Of a stretch of DNA of 64,000 nucleotides, positions 8,884 through 17,691 are shown in pieces. Within the stretch, counting starts at the first letter, position 1; each line of letters starts with the position of its first letter. Origin of the DNA: Pseudomonadota bacterium (GTDB lineage: Bacteria; Pseudomonadota; Gammaproteobacteria; Steroidobacterales; Steroidobacteraceae); contig JADJBE010000005.1 in assembly GCA_016703895.1 (NCBI GenBank), forward strand, positions 62,001 through 126,000. Direction: 5' to 3'. The notes beneath the pieces were generated by a model. It was not told the origin of the DNA and searched no databases. It saw only the letters and a list, made by a program, of their open reading frames with translations. Made by a program: the position numbers and the translations under genes.

Positions 8884-9335
8884 ATGTCACAGAATAACCC
8901 GATCCGCGTCTTTGTAACGCATTCGTGGGAGGTGTCCGACGACTATCTGAGAGTCTTCGAGTACCTCGAAAGTGCCCGGAATTTCTTTATCTGAATCTGT
9001 CGTTGCCAGATCTGGCCCGGCCGGTTGGCAAAGAAGCGGAGCGCGAGCAGATTCGCCGCGAAATGGCTCAGGCAGAGGTTGTGGTCGGGCTCCCCAATCT
9101 GTACCGGAAGCACGGCGAGCTGATCGAATTTGAGCTGACGTTTGCTAAAGCCGCCAACAAGCCGGTCATCTTGATGCGCAACTTTGGCGCCGAAGCTGCA
9201 CTACCAAAGACCCTGACGTCGCTGTCGGATGAGATAGTCGATTGGGACGAAAGGGCGTTGGTCGATGCGCTACGCCGCCAGGCACGGCACGAAGAGTCGA
9301 ATCGCTGGGATACGATCGAGTTCAAACTGGACTAG
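8884..9335 (+). CDS. TIR-like (DUF1863 / ThsB-like) domain protein, frameshifted in this sequence
   Basis: Translation from ATG 8884 gives MSQNNPIRVFVTHSWEVSDD and continues to RNFF, then meets a TGA at 8992. The next frame carries on seamlessly as YLNLSLPD, EVVVGLPNLYRKHGELIEFE, NKPVILMRNFGAEAALPK and ends RWDTIEFKLD. Adding one T in the TTTAT run near 8986-8989 restores 150 residues. The FVTHSW start, LPNLYRKH and NKPVI blocks match MTH538-type TIR-like proteins. Relatives include Thoeris ThsB, but no ThsA or other defence gene is adjacent. The break is either a sequencing indel or a real lesion. Confidence 0.72.
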
Positions 9336-9370
9336 TGCAGTGTGCCAGCAGCAACCCAGCTAGTTGTTAG

Positions 9371-9811
9371 CTACGCCTCGGCGGCGGCGCGGTAGTACTG
9401 CAGCAGATCATTGCTCGCCGCTGCGTTTTGCGCCTTGCCCGGCGCGCTGCTGGGTGAATTCACGCTGCTGGGCGGGTTGCTGACCGCCAGAGCAGGGCGG
9501 GACTGCGTCGCACCGGCTTGCCGCGACAATGCCGCATACATCTTAACCACAGCGTCAGCATGACGGTCGGCATCGTCAGGCGACATCTTGCGGATCGTGG
9601 CGCGCAGCGAATCTTCGCTCTTCGACGCGGGCCGCACACTGCACATCGACGAGCAAAACCGTGCAAAGTCTTCGCGAAGGTCACGTGGCAGGTCCGCCTG
9701 ATCGACATCAGTTAGGCACTGACGATAAGCGGCGTCGAGACGGTCCTTGATAGACCCTGAGCGAACGAGCAAATGCGTGGCGGAGGCAAATTTTTCGATT
9801 GTTGACGTCAT
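9371..9811 (-). CDS. Hypothetical protein
   Basis: 146 residues, family not recognised. The N-terminal two thirds is predicted mostly helical and charged, with Cys residues (AYRQCLTDVD, RFCSSMCS); the last 45 residues are low complexity (SNPPSSVNSPSSAPGK) ending LLQYYRAAAEA. No signal peptide or membrane span. Codon usage fits the neighbours. Followed upstream on its own strand by 267 bases without a gene. Confidence 0.6.
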   Translation of the reverse strand: MTSTIEKFASATHLLVRSGSIKDRLDAAYRQCLTDVDQADLPRDLREDFARFCSSMCSVRPASKSEDSLRATIRKMSPDDADRHADAVVKMYAALSRQAGATQSRPALAVSNPPSSVNSPSSAPGKAQNAAASNDLLQYYRAAAEA

Positions 9812-10049
9812 ACCGGCCCCTGCAGCATCGACTTACGTCACGCGCTTATCTTGACTACGACTAGCGCGTGAACCTCAAGTAACGCTTTAGTATTATTGTT
9901 CTGGGAGATCCCTGATCCATCAATGAGCTACGTGATCAATATACCGCGGTCTCTGATAAACACAAATGGGGTTTTCCTAAGGTAGGTCAGGCTCGCGGAA
10001 AGACACGCTACACCGACGGACAACGACGAAAACTGGTCTTATTCTCGAG

Positions 10050-10076
10050 TGTATTTAATAAAATCATTTAAATACA
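10050..10076. repeat. AT-rich inverted repeat
   Basis: Arms TGTATTTA (10050-10057) and TAAATACA (10069-10076) are perfect reverse complements with an 11-base AT-rich spacer, just past the stop of the hydroxylase gene. It could be a weak transcript end or a protein-binding site. No T-run typical of an intrinsic terminator follows on the minus strand. Confidence 0.35.
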
Positions 10077-10078
10077 TG

Positions 10079-10858
10079 TTATTTAAAGGGTTCTGCTAGC
10101 AACGACAGGGTGATGTTCTGCGACGCAACCGGCCGGCCCGTTACCCCAATCCGCGGGACTTCGGGACCCTGGCTTGATTCGCGTTGATAGCTGCCAAAAA
10201 ACCAATCCCACCACGGCACATTGAAACCGAAGTTGTGTCGCTGCTCAGACGCTGCCGTGGAGTGGTGGACGCGATGCATTGCAGGGGTCACGACTACCCG
10301 ACGCAGGACCCGATCCAGCGCATCCGGGAGCTTCAGGTTTGAGTGGTTGAATAAGGCGGTGGCGCTCAAGACCGACTCGAAAACGATCACGCTGGCCGCA
10401 GGTGCACCGAGCGCCAGAATCACCACCCAGCGCCAGGCGGCCGAACCCACGATCTCAAGCGGATGAAAGCGTAACGCCGAGGTGAGATCGAGGTGGGTCT
10501 CGGTATGGTGTACGCGATGCAGACGCCACAACAGCGGCACGGCGTGCGTGGCGCGATGCTGAGCGTAGATCGCCAGGTCGAGTACAAAGAACGCGACAAC
10601 TCCCGCCAGCCAGGGCGACCAGCCAAACCAGTGCGCTAGGCCCACATTGTGGGTCGCGGCGGTTACGGCGGCTGCCACCCCAGCCCAGGGCAGCAACAGT
10701 CGAACCCCGACGGCGCCGACCGCGCCAAGGATCACATTCGCCACACGGACTGGCGCGCGCATGGCCGGCACTCGATGCCAGGCGAGCTGGCGTTCTGCAA
10801 ACCACAACGCCAGCACGACGCACAGAAAGATCGCCAAGCGTGGCAGCAGGTCTGTCAT
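10079..10858 (-). CDS. Sterol desaturase / fatty acid hydroxylase family membrane protein
   Basis: 259 residues, integral membrane di-iron enzyme. His-rich boxes appear in order as YAQHRATH, RLHRVHHTETHLDLT and AMHRVHHSTA, followed by NFGFNVPWWDWFFGSY, which is characteristic of this family. Membrane segments are at about residues 5-20, 38-60 and 70-95, with more between the boxes. The substrate (sterol, carotenoid or fatty acid) is not decided by sequence. Divergent from dacB with 63 bases between. Confidence 0.88.
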   Translation of the reverse strand: MTDLLPRLAIFLCVVLALWFAERQLAWHRVPAMRAPVRVANVILGAVGAVGVRLLLPWAGVAAAVTAATHNVGLAHWFGWSPWLAGVVAFFVLDLAIYAQHRATHAVPLLWRLHRVHHTETHLDLTSALRFHPLEIVGSAAWRWVVILALGAPAASVIVFESVLSATALFNHSNLKLPDALDRVLRRVVVTPAMHRVHHSTAASEQRHNFGFNVPWWDWFFGSYQRESSQGPEVPRIGVTGRPVASQNITLSLLAEPFK

Positions 10859-10921
10859 CGTCCCATGTTACGACCAGCAACAGGACTCGCGCGAGCGGCG
10901 AGTCTCGTCGACAATGGTTAA

Positions 10922-12364
10922 ATGAAGAATCCGTCGATCAGCCTGCCGATTGTCGCCGTGATGTTACTGGCTGCCGGTGCCGCCGCGCCGTCGCGCAGCT
11001 ATGCCGCCGATTCGCTGCCAGCCCCGATCGGCGCCGCATTGCAGCGTGCGAACCTCCCGGCTGGCGCGGCCGCTATTGTCGTTGTGCCGGTCGATGGTAA
11101 GGGCGCGATCAACCTCAATTGGAATGGCGGCACGGCGATGAACCCGGCGAGCACGATGAAGCTCGTCACCACCTATGCGGCGCTGAACATGCTGGGGCCG
11201 GCGTTTAGCTGGAAAACCCAGGTCTATACCAATGGCGTACTGGACGGCGGCACACTGACCGGCGACGTCGCCATCCGTGGCGCTGGCGATCCGAAGTTGG
11301 TGATCGAGGACCTTTGGTTGCTGGCCTACCGCATGCGGGCCTACGGCATCCGCGAGATTCGTGGCGACGTGGTACTCGACAAGACACTGTTTGGGCGCTT
11401 GGATGAAGACACAGACGCGTTCGACGGTGCCGGCGACCGCGCCTACAACGTCGGCCCGGATGCACTGCTGGTCAATTTCAAGGCGCTGGCGTTTCATTTT
11501 GTGCCGGATCCCAGCGCCAACGTCGCACGCGTCGTCGTGGTGCCGCCGATCGCCGGCATGCGCGCGCCCCAAGTCGTTAGTGGTGCGGGGGGCGGCTGCG
11601 GCGACTGGCGCGGTAAACTGCGAGCAGACTTTGCCGAGCCCCTGGCGCCGCGGTTCAGCGGCAGTTACCCACTGTCCTGTGGCGAGCGCGTCTGGTATCT
11701 GGGCGCTCTGGACCATGACCAATATTTTGCCGCGGTGTTTCGCGGTCTGTGGGAATCGATCGGCGGCGTATGGCGCGGCGCTGTACGTCGCGGCACGGTC
11801 CCAGCAACGGCCCGCATGGTGGCCCAACACGAATCGCCACCACTTGCCCTGATGGTTCGCGACGTAAACAAGTACAGCAACAACGTGATGGCGCGGCATC
11901 TGCTGCTGACCATCGGCACACAGAGCGACGTCGGCGGACCGCGGCCGGCAACCCCGGAACAGGGCAGCGTCGCAATGCGCGGCTGGCTCGGTCGGGTAGG
12001 GCTCGACAGCCCAGAGCTGACCCTGGACAACGGCGCCGGCCTGTCGCGCACAGCACGCATTTCCGCCAACACGCTGAGTAGATTGCTGCTGCACGCCTAC
12101 CGCAGCCCGGTTATGCCCGAGTTCGTGTCGTCACTACCGATAGCAGGCGTGGACGGCACGATGAAGGACCGGGCCGTTGCACGCGGCGCCGCACACCTGA
12201 AGACCGGATCGCTGAACAATGTCCGCGCGATCGCCGGCTTCGTCACCGCACGCAGCGGCCAAGTCTATGTCGTGGTCTCTTTCTTCAACCACGCCAATGC
12301 TGACACGCGTGCCGCACAGAATGCCCAGGATGACCTGATCGACTGGGTTTACAGCGGCGGCTGA
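10922..12364 (+). CDS. dacB: D-alanyl-D-alanine carboxypeptidase/endopeptidase (PBP4)
   Basis: Periplasmic class C penicillin-binding protein that trims or cleaves peptidoglycan cross-links. 480 residues with a Sec signal peptide (about 1-28, LPIVAVMLLAAGAAAPSRSYA). The three active-site motifs are present: SxxK in NPASTMKLV (about residue 78), SxN in NKYSNNVMARHLL (about 320) and KTG in HLKTGSLNN. The family's extra domain lies between SxxK and SxN. Convergent with hutF, 10 bases apart. Confidence 0.94.
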   Translation: MKNPSISLPIVAVMLLAAGAAAPSRSYAADSLPAPIGAALQRANLPAGAAAIVVVPVDGKGAINLNWNGGTAMNPASTMKLVTTYAALNMLGPAFSWKTQVYTNGVLDGGTLTGDVAIRGAGDPKLVIEDLWLLAYRMRAYGIREIRGDVVLDKTLFGRLDEDTDAFDGAGDRAYNVGPDALLVNFKALAFHFVPDPSANVARVVVVPPIAGMRAPQVVSGAGGGCGDWRGKLRADFAEPLAPRFSGSYPLSCGERVWYLGALDHDQYFAAVFRGLWESIGGVWRGAVRRGTVPATARMVAQHESPPLALMVRDVNKYSNNVMARHLLLTIGTQSDVGGPRPATPEQGSVAMRGWLGRVGLDSPELTLDNGAGLSRTARISANTLSRLLLHAYRSPVMPEFVSSLPIAGVDGTMKDRAVARGAAHLKTGSLNNVRAIAGFVTARSGQVYVVVSFFNHANADTRAAQNAQDDLIDWVYSGG

Positions 12365-12374
12365 CGGCGGCCGC

Positions 12375-13754
12375 TCAGACCAGCAAGCCTTGCAGACGGG
12401 TCCGATAGGTAGCAGCAATTTGAGCTCTATTGACGTGGACCCCAGACACGACAACCTTTCTGCCAGCACGCCATACGCAGTCGATCGCGCCGTGGCTACT
12501 GGCGAATACCCAACTGTCGAGCAACGCATCGCGCTGTCGTGCCACGAGCGAACTGTGCAAGGTGTTGAGCGACAATAAATCTGCGGACGCGCCGACTGCG
12601 AGTCCCGCGCTCTCACAACCCAAGGCTTGCGAGCCGCCGCGAACCGCCGCGTCGAACAAGTAGCGCCCGGTGGAGTGGCCGTTGTCGCCAGCCAGTACGT
12701 TGCGGGCTTGGTGCCGCAGTCGCTGGCCATACTCCAGCGTCCGTAGCTCTTCGGCGGCGCTGACCAAGACGTTCGAGTCTGATCCGATAGCCACCGAACC
12801 TCCCAGGTCGAGAAACTCGGCGGCTCGGAACACGCCATCGCCCAAATTAGCTTCCGTGATCGGGCACAGTCCGGCCACGGCACCGCTGCGTACCAGTGGC
12901 TCGAGTTCCGCGGTGGCGAGATGGGTCGCGTGCACAAGACACCAACGCGCATCAACGCCTGCGTGGTTCAGGAGCCATTCGACCGGCCGCTCACCCGACC
13001 AGGCGATGCAATCCTGAACTTCGGCATCTTGTTCGGCGACATGGATATGGATCGGCCCGCGGGCAGCCACCTGGACTAACTCCTGCAGCGTTTCGGCATC
13101 CACCGCTCGCAGACTGTGCGGTGCAACGCCCACGACCGCATCGGGCAGCGCTGCGACCGCGCGTTGCGCTGCACTCAACAACTGCAGGTACTGCGGCAGA
13201 TCGGTGATGAAACGACGTTGGGCGGCCTCTGGTGCGACACCCCCGAAACCGCCATGACGATAGAGCACTGGCAGAAGCGTGAGGCCAATGCCCGTCGCTG
13301 CGGCAGCCGCGCCGATGCGCTCGCACATTTCGGCTGGATTGCTGTAGGCGCCACCATCCGGCGCATGATGCAGATAGTGAAACTCGCCCACGCGCGTAAA
13401 CCCTGCTTCGAGCATCTCGATGTAGGCGAGCGCTGCGATTGCCTCGACATCGTCCGGCTCCAGTCGATCGACGAAGTGATACATGAGGTCACGCCAACTC
13501 CAGAAGTCAGCACTGTTAGGCTCGCCGTCACTATTGCGTCGCGTTTCAGTCAAGCCCGCCATCGCACGCTGAAACGCATGGCTGTGCACATTGGGCAGAC
13601 CCGGTAGCGCGATCGCGTGGCGCTCCGACGCTCCGTCCGGCGGCACGTCGGTCTCGATGCCCGCAATCCGGCCTTGACGGATATTGATGCGCACTTGCTG
13701 CCACCAGCCGGCGGGCAATAACGCCGCCTCGAACCAGAGTGATTGCGTCGACAC
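12375..13754 (-). CDS. hutF: Formimidoylglutamate deiminase
   Basis: Hydrolyses N-formimino-L-glutamate to N-formyl-L-glutamate and ammonia, the first step of the two-step route finished by HutG. 459 residues from GTG 13754; the open frame extends further but would run antisense over hutI. Amidohydrolase metal site: PNVHSHAFQRAM, then IHIHVAEQ, LVHATHL and the Asp of IGSDSN. Typical HutF blocks FTRVGEFHYLHH and CPITEANLGDG are present. Divergent from hutI with 40 bases between. Confidence 0.93.
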   Translation of the reverse strand: MSTQSLWFEAALLPAGWWQQVRINIRQGRIAGIETDVPPDGASERHAIALPGLPNVHSHAFQRAMAGLTETRRNSDGEPNSADFWSWRDLMYHFVDRLEPDDVEAIAALAYIEMLEAGFTRVGEFHYLHHAPDGGAYSNPAEMCERIGAAAAATGIGLTLLPVLYRHGGFGGVAPEAAQRRFITDLPQYLQLLSAAQRAVAALPDAVVGVAPHSLRAVDAETLQELVQVAARGPIHIHVAEQDAEVQDCIAWSGERPVEWLLNHAGVDARWCLVHATHLATAELEPLVRSGAVAGLCPITEANLGDGVFRAAEFLDLGGSVAIGSDSNVLVSAAEELRTLEYGQRLRHQARNVLAGDNGHSTGRYLFDAAVRGGSQALGCESAGLAVGASADLLSLNTLHSSLVARQRDALLDSWVFASSHGAIDCVWRAGRKVVVSGVHVNRAQIAATYRTRLQGLLV

Positions 13755-13794
13755 TGGACAATCCACCTCGGTACGGATAAGTATCGAATCCAAT

Positions 13795-14998
13795 ATGCAT
13801 GCGGATCGAATCTGGCGCAATGCGCGCTTGGCAACGCTGGCTGGCGACACCGCTGGCATGGGTATCGTCGAGCGAGGACTGGTTGCGGCATGCGATGGTC
13901 GCATCGTGTACTGCGGTGAAGAATCGCAAGCGCCGCAGTTCACTGGTGCGGACGAGCCGATCGATTGCGAGGGCCGCTGGATCACGCCCGGCTTGATCGA
14001 TTGCCACACGCACCTCGTGTATGCGGGCAATCGGGCCGCCGAGTTCGAGCAGCGGCTCGCGGGTGCGAGCTACGAGCAGATCGCCCATGCCGGCGGAGGC
14101 ATTGCATCGACCGTGCGTGCCACGCGGGCGGCGAGTGCAGGGCAGCTGCTTGCCGAGAGCCTGCCACGTCTCGACGCGCTACTTGCCGAGGGTGTCACCA
14201 CCATTGAGATCAAATCGGGTTACGGTCTCGAGTGGCCTACAGAGCAGCGAATTCTGACCGCCATTCGATCGCTTGCAGCAGAGCGATCAGTCAGCATCAC
14301 GGCGACTTTCCTCGGCGCGCATGCCGTTCCGGCCGGTCAAGATGCGGATCGCTATGTCGACGCGCTTTGTAACGAGATGATTCCCAGCGTCGCGCAGCAC
14401 CGTTTGGCCGATGCCGTCGACGCTTACTGCGAGACCGTCGCGTTCTCCGGCTTGCAAGTCGAACGGGTCTTCACTGCTGCCCGGCAGCACGGTCTGCTCG
14501 TCAAGTTGCACGCTGATCAGCTCGCCAATCTGGGTGGCGCGGCCTTGGCGGCGCGGTTTGCTGCGGTGTCGGCGGATCACCTGGAATACACCGATGAGGC
14601 TGGCGTGGTCGCGCTGGCCCGCGCTGGTACAACCGCCGTGCTGTTACCGGCTGCATTTTATTTTCTGCGACAAACACAGCTGCCGCCAGTCGAAGCCTTA
14701 CGACGCCACGCCGTACCGATGGCCATCGCGACGGACAGCAATCCCGGCACGGCGCCGCTGACGTCATTATTGTTAGCGATGAACATGGCCGCGACTTTGT
14801 TCCGCCTTGACGGTTGATGAGTGCCTGGCGGGCGTTACACGCGAAGCGGCGCGCGCGCTGGGACGAAGTGAGGAGATAGGCACGCTGGAAGCGGGCAAGT
14901 GGTGTGATCTCGCGATCTGGAAGATCGAGCGACTGGCCGAACTCGTCTATCGGCTGGGCTTCAATCCCTTGCATGCGCGCGTTTGGAGAGGGCAGTGA
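13795..14998 (+). CDS. hutI: Imidazolonepropionase, frameshifted in this sequence
   Basis: Opens the imidazolone ring to N-formimino-L-glutamate. Starts at ATG 13795 (MHADRIWRNA). The metal-binding block is DCHTHLVYAGNRAAEFEQR, with HADQLANLGG, SADHLEYTDE and ATDSNPGTAPLTS downstream. The first frame ends at 14817, after LFRLDG. The last 60 residues (TVDECLAGVTREAARALGRS to the end at 14998) are in the next frame. One extra base near 14805-14808 (CCTTGACGG) accounts for it. Corrected length is 400 residues, normal for HutI. Confidence 0.9.
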
Positions 14999-15002
14999 GC
15001 CG

Positions 15003-15839
15003 ATGCAGCAGTCACGCGATTGGTTGACCGTCGTACGGGGCGACGCGCCACTCGTCGTGAGCGTGCCACATGCCGGCACGCAGCTTCCCGCGCCGCTGGA
15101 CTCGCAATTCGTCTCACCATGGCTCGCGCGCAAAGACACCGACTGGTATGTATCCGAGCTGTATGACTTTGCGGCAGAGCTGGGCGTCACGACCATTGCC
15201 ACGGCGATATCCCGCAGCGTCATTGACGTCAATCGTGATCCTAGCGGTGTGTCGCTGTACCCCGGCCAGACGACGACCGAACTCTGCCCGACGACCACCT
15301 TTGACGGCGAGGCGCTGTACCACGCAACGCTTGCACCGACTGCCCAGGCAGTGCGCGCTCGGCTCGAGACCTTCTTCGATCCCTACCACGCGGCGCTACA
15401 AACCGAAATCACGCGACTGCGGCAACGCCATGCAAGGGTCGTTCTGTACGATGCGCACTCGATTCGCTCGCGCGCCGCGCGGCTCTTCGCGGGTGAGCTG
15501 CCAGTGTTCAATATCGGCAGTTTTTTGGGTCGCAGTTGCGCCGCAGAACTCACCGAGTCGATCGAATCACTGTGTGCAACGAGTAACTGGAGCCATATCG
15601 TCAATGGACGCTTCCAAGGCGGCTACATCACCCGCCACTATGGCGCACCGGCGCAAGGCGTCCATGCCATTCAGATGGAACTGGCCGGTCGCGGCTATTT
15701 GCGTGAGCCCGATGAGCCGACGACATCTGCCAACTGGCCGCCGCCGTATGAGCTGCGAGATGCGCTGCCGATGAAGCGCCACCTGCGAAAACTATTGCTC
15801 GCCTGTCTGGCCTTTGCGCGCGATGACACGAGGGTTTAA
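15003..15839 (+). CDS. hutG: N-formylglutamate deformylase
   Basis: Releases formate and glutamate from N-formylglutamate, the last step of the HutF-type histidine pathway. 278 residues from ATG 15003. Blocks of the N-formylglutamate amidohydrolase family: VVSVPHAGTQLP, DTDWYVSELYDF, DVNRDPSGVSLYPGQ and VVLYDAHSIRS. Lies 4 bases behind hutI and 3 bases before hutU, so the three are one transcription unit. Confidence 0.95.
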   Translation: MQQSRDWLTVVRGDAPLVVSVPHAGTQLPAPLDSQFVSPWLARKDTDWYVSELYDFAAELGVTTIATAISRSVIDVNRDPSGVSLYPGQTTTELCPTTTFDGEALYHATLAPTAQAVRARLETFFDPYHAALQTEITRLRQRHARVVLYDAHSIRSRAARLFAGELPVFNIGSFLGRSCAAELTESIESLCATSNWSHIVNGRFQGGYITRHYGAPAQGVHAIQMELAGRGYLREPDEPTTSANWPPPYELRDALPMKRHLRKLLLACLAFARDDTRV

Positions 15840-15842
15840 TTT

Positions 15843-17513
15843 ATGAATCGCCATGATCCCCAACGTCGCGTGCGTGCAGCGCGCGGCCAGACCCGGTCGG
15901 CCAAGAGCTGGCTCACGGAAGCGCCGCTCAGAATGCTGATGAACAATCTCGACCCCGAGGTAGCAGAGCGTCCGAGCGATCTGGTGGTCTACGGCGGTGT
16001 CGGTCGCGCGGCGCGCGATTGGGATAGTTTTGATCGCATTGTTAGCTGCTTGCAGAGACTGGAAAACGATCAATCATTGTTAGTGCAGAGCGGCAAGCCG
16101 GTGGGCGTGTTTCAGACCCACGCAGACGCGCCGCGTGTATTGATCGCCAATTCCAACCTGGTCCCGCACTGGGCCACCTGGGAGCACTTCAACGAACTCG
16201 ATCGCAAGGGTCTGATGATGTACGGCCAGATGACCGCCGGCTCATGGATCTATATCGGCAGCCAGGGCATCGTGCAGGGGACCTACGAGACTTTTGTCGA
16301 AATGGGCCGGCAGCACTACGACGGTGATTTGACTGGTCGCTGGATACTCACGGCAGGCTTGGGCGGCATGGGCGGCGCACAGCCGCTGGCCGCGACGATG
16401 GCCGGCGCAGCCTGCCTCGCCATTGAATGCCAGGATTCCCGCATCGAGATGCGGCTGCGCACCGGCTACCTCACGATGCGCGCCAACGACCTCGACACCG
16501 CGCTCGCGATGATCGACGACGCCGTGCGCGCCAAGCGTGCCGTATCGGTAGGCCTACTGGGCAATGCGGCAGATGTACTACCCGAGCTCGTACGCCGCGG
16601 CGTTCGCCCCGACATCGTCACCGACCAAACCTCGGCGCACGATCCAGCGAACGGCTACCTGCCGCAAGGCTGGACTGTCCCGCAGTGGGAAGAGCAACGC
16701 CGAAACGCGCCGGAGGAGGTGGCTCGCGCCGCACGGCGCTCGATCGCGGTGCATGTGGAGGCGATGCTGCTGTTTCATCGCGCAGGCGTCCCCACCGTCG
16801 ACTATGGCAACAACATTCGGCAGGTCGCGAAGGATGAGGGGGTCGTCGACGCATTTAGTTTTGCCGGCTTCGTGCCGGCGTATATCCGGCCGCTTTTTTG
16901 TCGCGGCATCGGCCCGTTCCGCTGGTGCGCCTTGTCGGGCGATCCTGAGGATATCTATCGGACCGATGCAAAAGTGCGCGAGTTGTTACCCGATGATCGA
17001 CACTTGCACCACTGGCTCGACATGGCGCGTGCGCAAATCCAGTTCCAGGGGCTGCCAGCGCGAATCTGCTGGGTCGGGTTAGGCGATCGTCATCGCCTCG
17101 GACTCGCCTTCAATGACATGGTCGCTAGCGGCGAGCTCTCGGCACCCGTCGTCATCGGGCGTGATCACCTGGACTCGGGTTCAGTGGCGTCGCCGAACCG
17201 CGAAACGGAAGCGATGCGCGACGGCTCGGATGCGGTGTCAGACTGGCCGCTGCTAAACGCGCTGCTGAACTGCGCGTCGGGCGCCACCTGGGTATCGATA
17301 CACCATGGCGGCGGTGTCGGCATGGGTTACTCACAGCATGCCGGTATGGTCGTGGTGTGTGACGGTACGGCGGCCGCGGCCAAGCGTATCCAGCGCGTAT
17401 TGTGGAATGATCCAGCCACCGGCGTCATGCGACATGCCGACGCCGGCTACGAGGAGGCGATCGCCTGCGCGCAAGCGCGGCATCTGGACCTGCCGGGAAT
17501 CACCAGCGCCTGA
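15843..17513 (+). CDS. hutU: Urocanate hydratase
   Basis: NAD-dependent enzyme converting urocanate to imidazolonepropionate. 556 residues, full length. N-terminal LRMLMNNLDPEVAERPSDLV; NAD-binding glycine loop TAGLGGMGGAQP; VDYGNNIRQVAKDEGV and FVPAYIRPLFCRGIGPFRW mark the substrate region; GATWVSIHHGGGVGMGYSQH is the C-terminal signature. The histidine ammonia-lyase gene hutH and a hutC-type repressor are not in the window. Confidence 0.97.
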   Translation: MNRHDPQRRVRAARGQTRSAKSWLTEAPLRMLMNNLDPEVAERPSDLVVYGGVGRAARDWDSFDRIVSCLQRLENDQSLLVQSGKPVGVFQTHADAPRVLIANSNLVPHWATWEHFNELDRKGLMMYGQMTAGSWIYIGSQGIVQGTYETFVEMGRQHYDGDLTGRWILTAGLGGMGGAQPLAATMAGAACLAIECQDSRIEMRLRTGYLTMRANDLDTALAMIDDAVRAKRAVSVGLLGNAADVLPELVRRGVRPDIVTDQTSAHDPANGYLPQGWTVPQWEEQRRNAPEEVARAARRSIAVHVEAMLLFHRAGVPTVDYGNNIRQVAKDEGVVDAFSFAGFVPAYIRPLFCRGIGPFRWCALSGDPEDIYRTDAKVRELLPDDRHLHHWLDMARAQIQFQGLPARICWVGLGDRHRLGLAFNDMVASGELSAPVVIGRDHLDSGSVASPNRETEAMRDGSDAVSDWPLLNALLNCASGATWVSIHHGGGVGMGYSQHAGMVVVCDGTAAAAKRIQRVLWNDPATGVMRHADAGYEEAIACAQARHLDLPGITSA

Positions 17514-17541
17514 TCGCCTGGCGCGTTGCCAATGACTTCGC

Positions 17542-17570
17542 TTCGATAAACCCGCAATTTCCGGTACACT
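17542..17570 (+). promoter_or_regulatory. Possible sigma-70 promoter for the EF-G gene
   Basis: TTCGAT (17542-17547) and TACACT (17565-17570) are separated by 17 bases and lie about 120 bases before the EF-G start. The -10 is good and the -35 is weak. No intrinsic terminator for hutU was seen in between. Confidence 0.35.
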
Positions 17571-17691
17571 CGCGCCCGCTTTAAACGCCGCCGCGCCGCC
17601 CCTGGGGCACGCGCAGCGTCTACCCGTGGTTGATGGGGAGGCGAAATTCAACCAAATAAATTAGTATTTTCAAGCGCTTACGGAATTCGCT

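Noticed and set aside
10964..12094. Long open frame antisense to dacB (376 codons)
   Set aside because: Shadow of a high-GC coding gene; no recognisable protein and opposite complete PBP4 motifs.
13755..14030. N-terminal extension of the hutF frame over hutI
   Set aside because: It runs antisense through the well-supported start of hutI, and the added residues do not resemble amidohydrolases; GTG 13754 gives a normal HutF.
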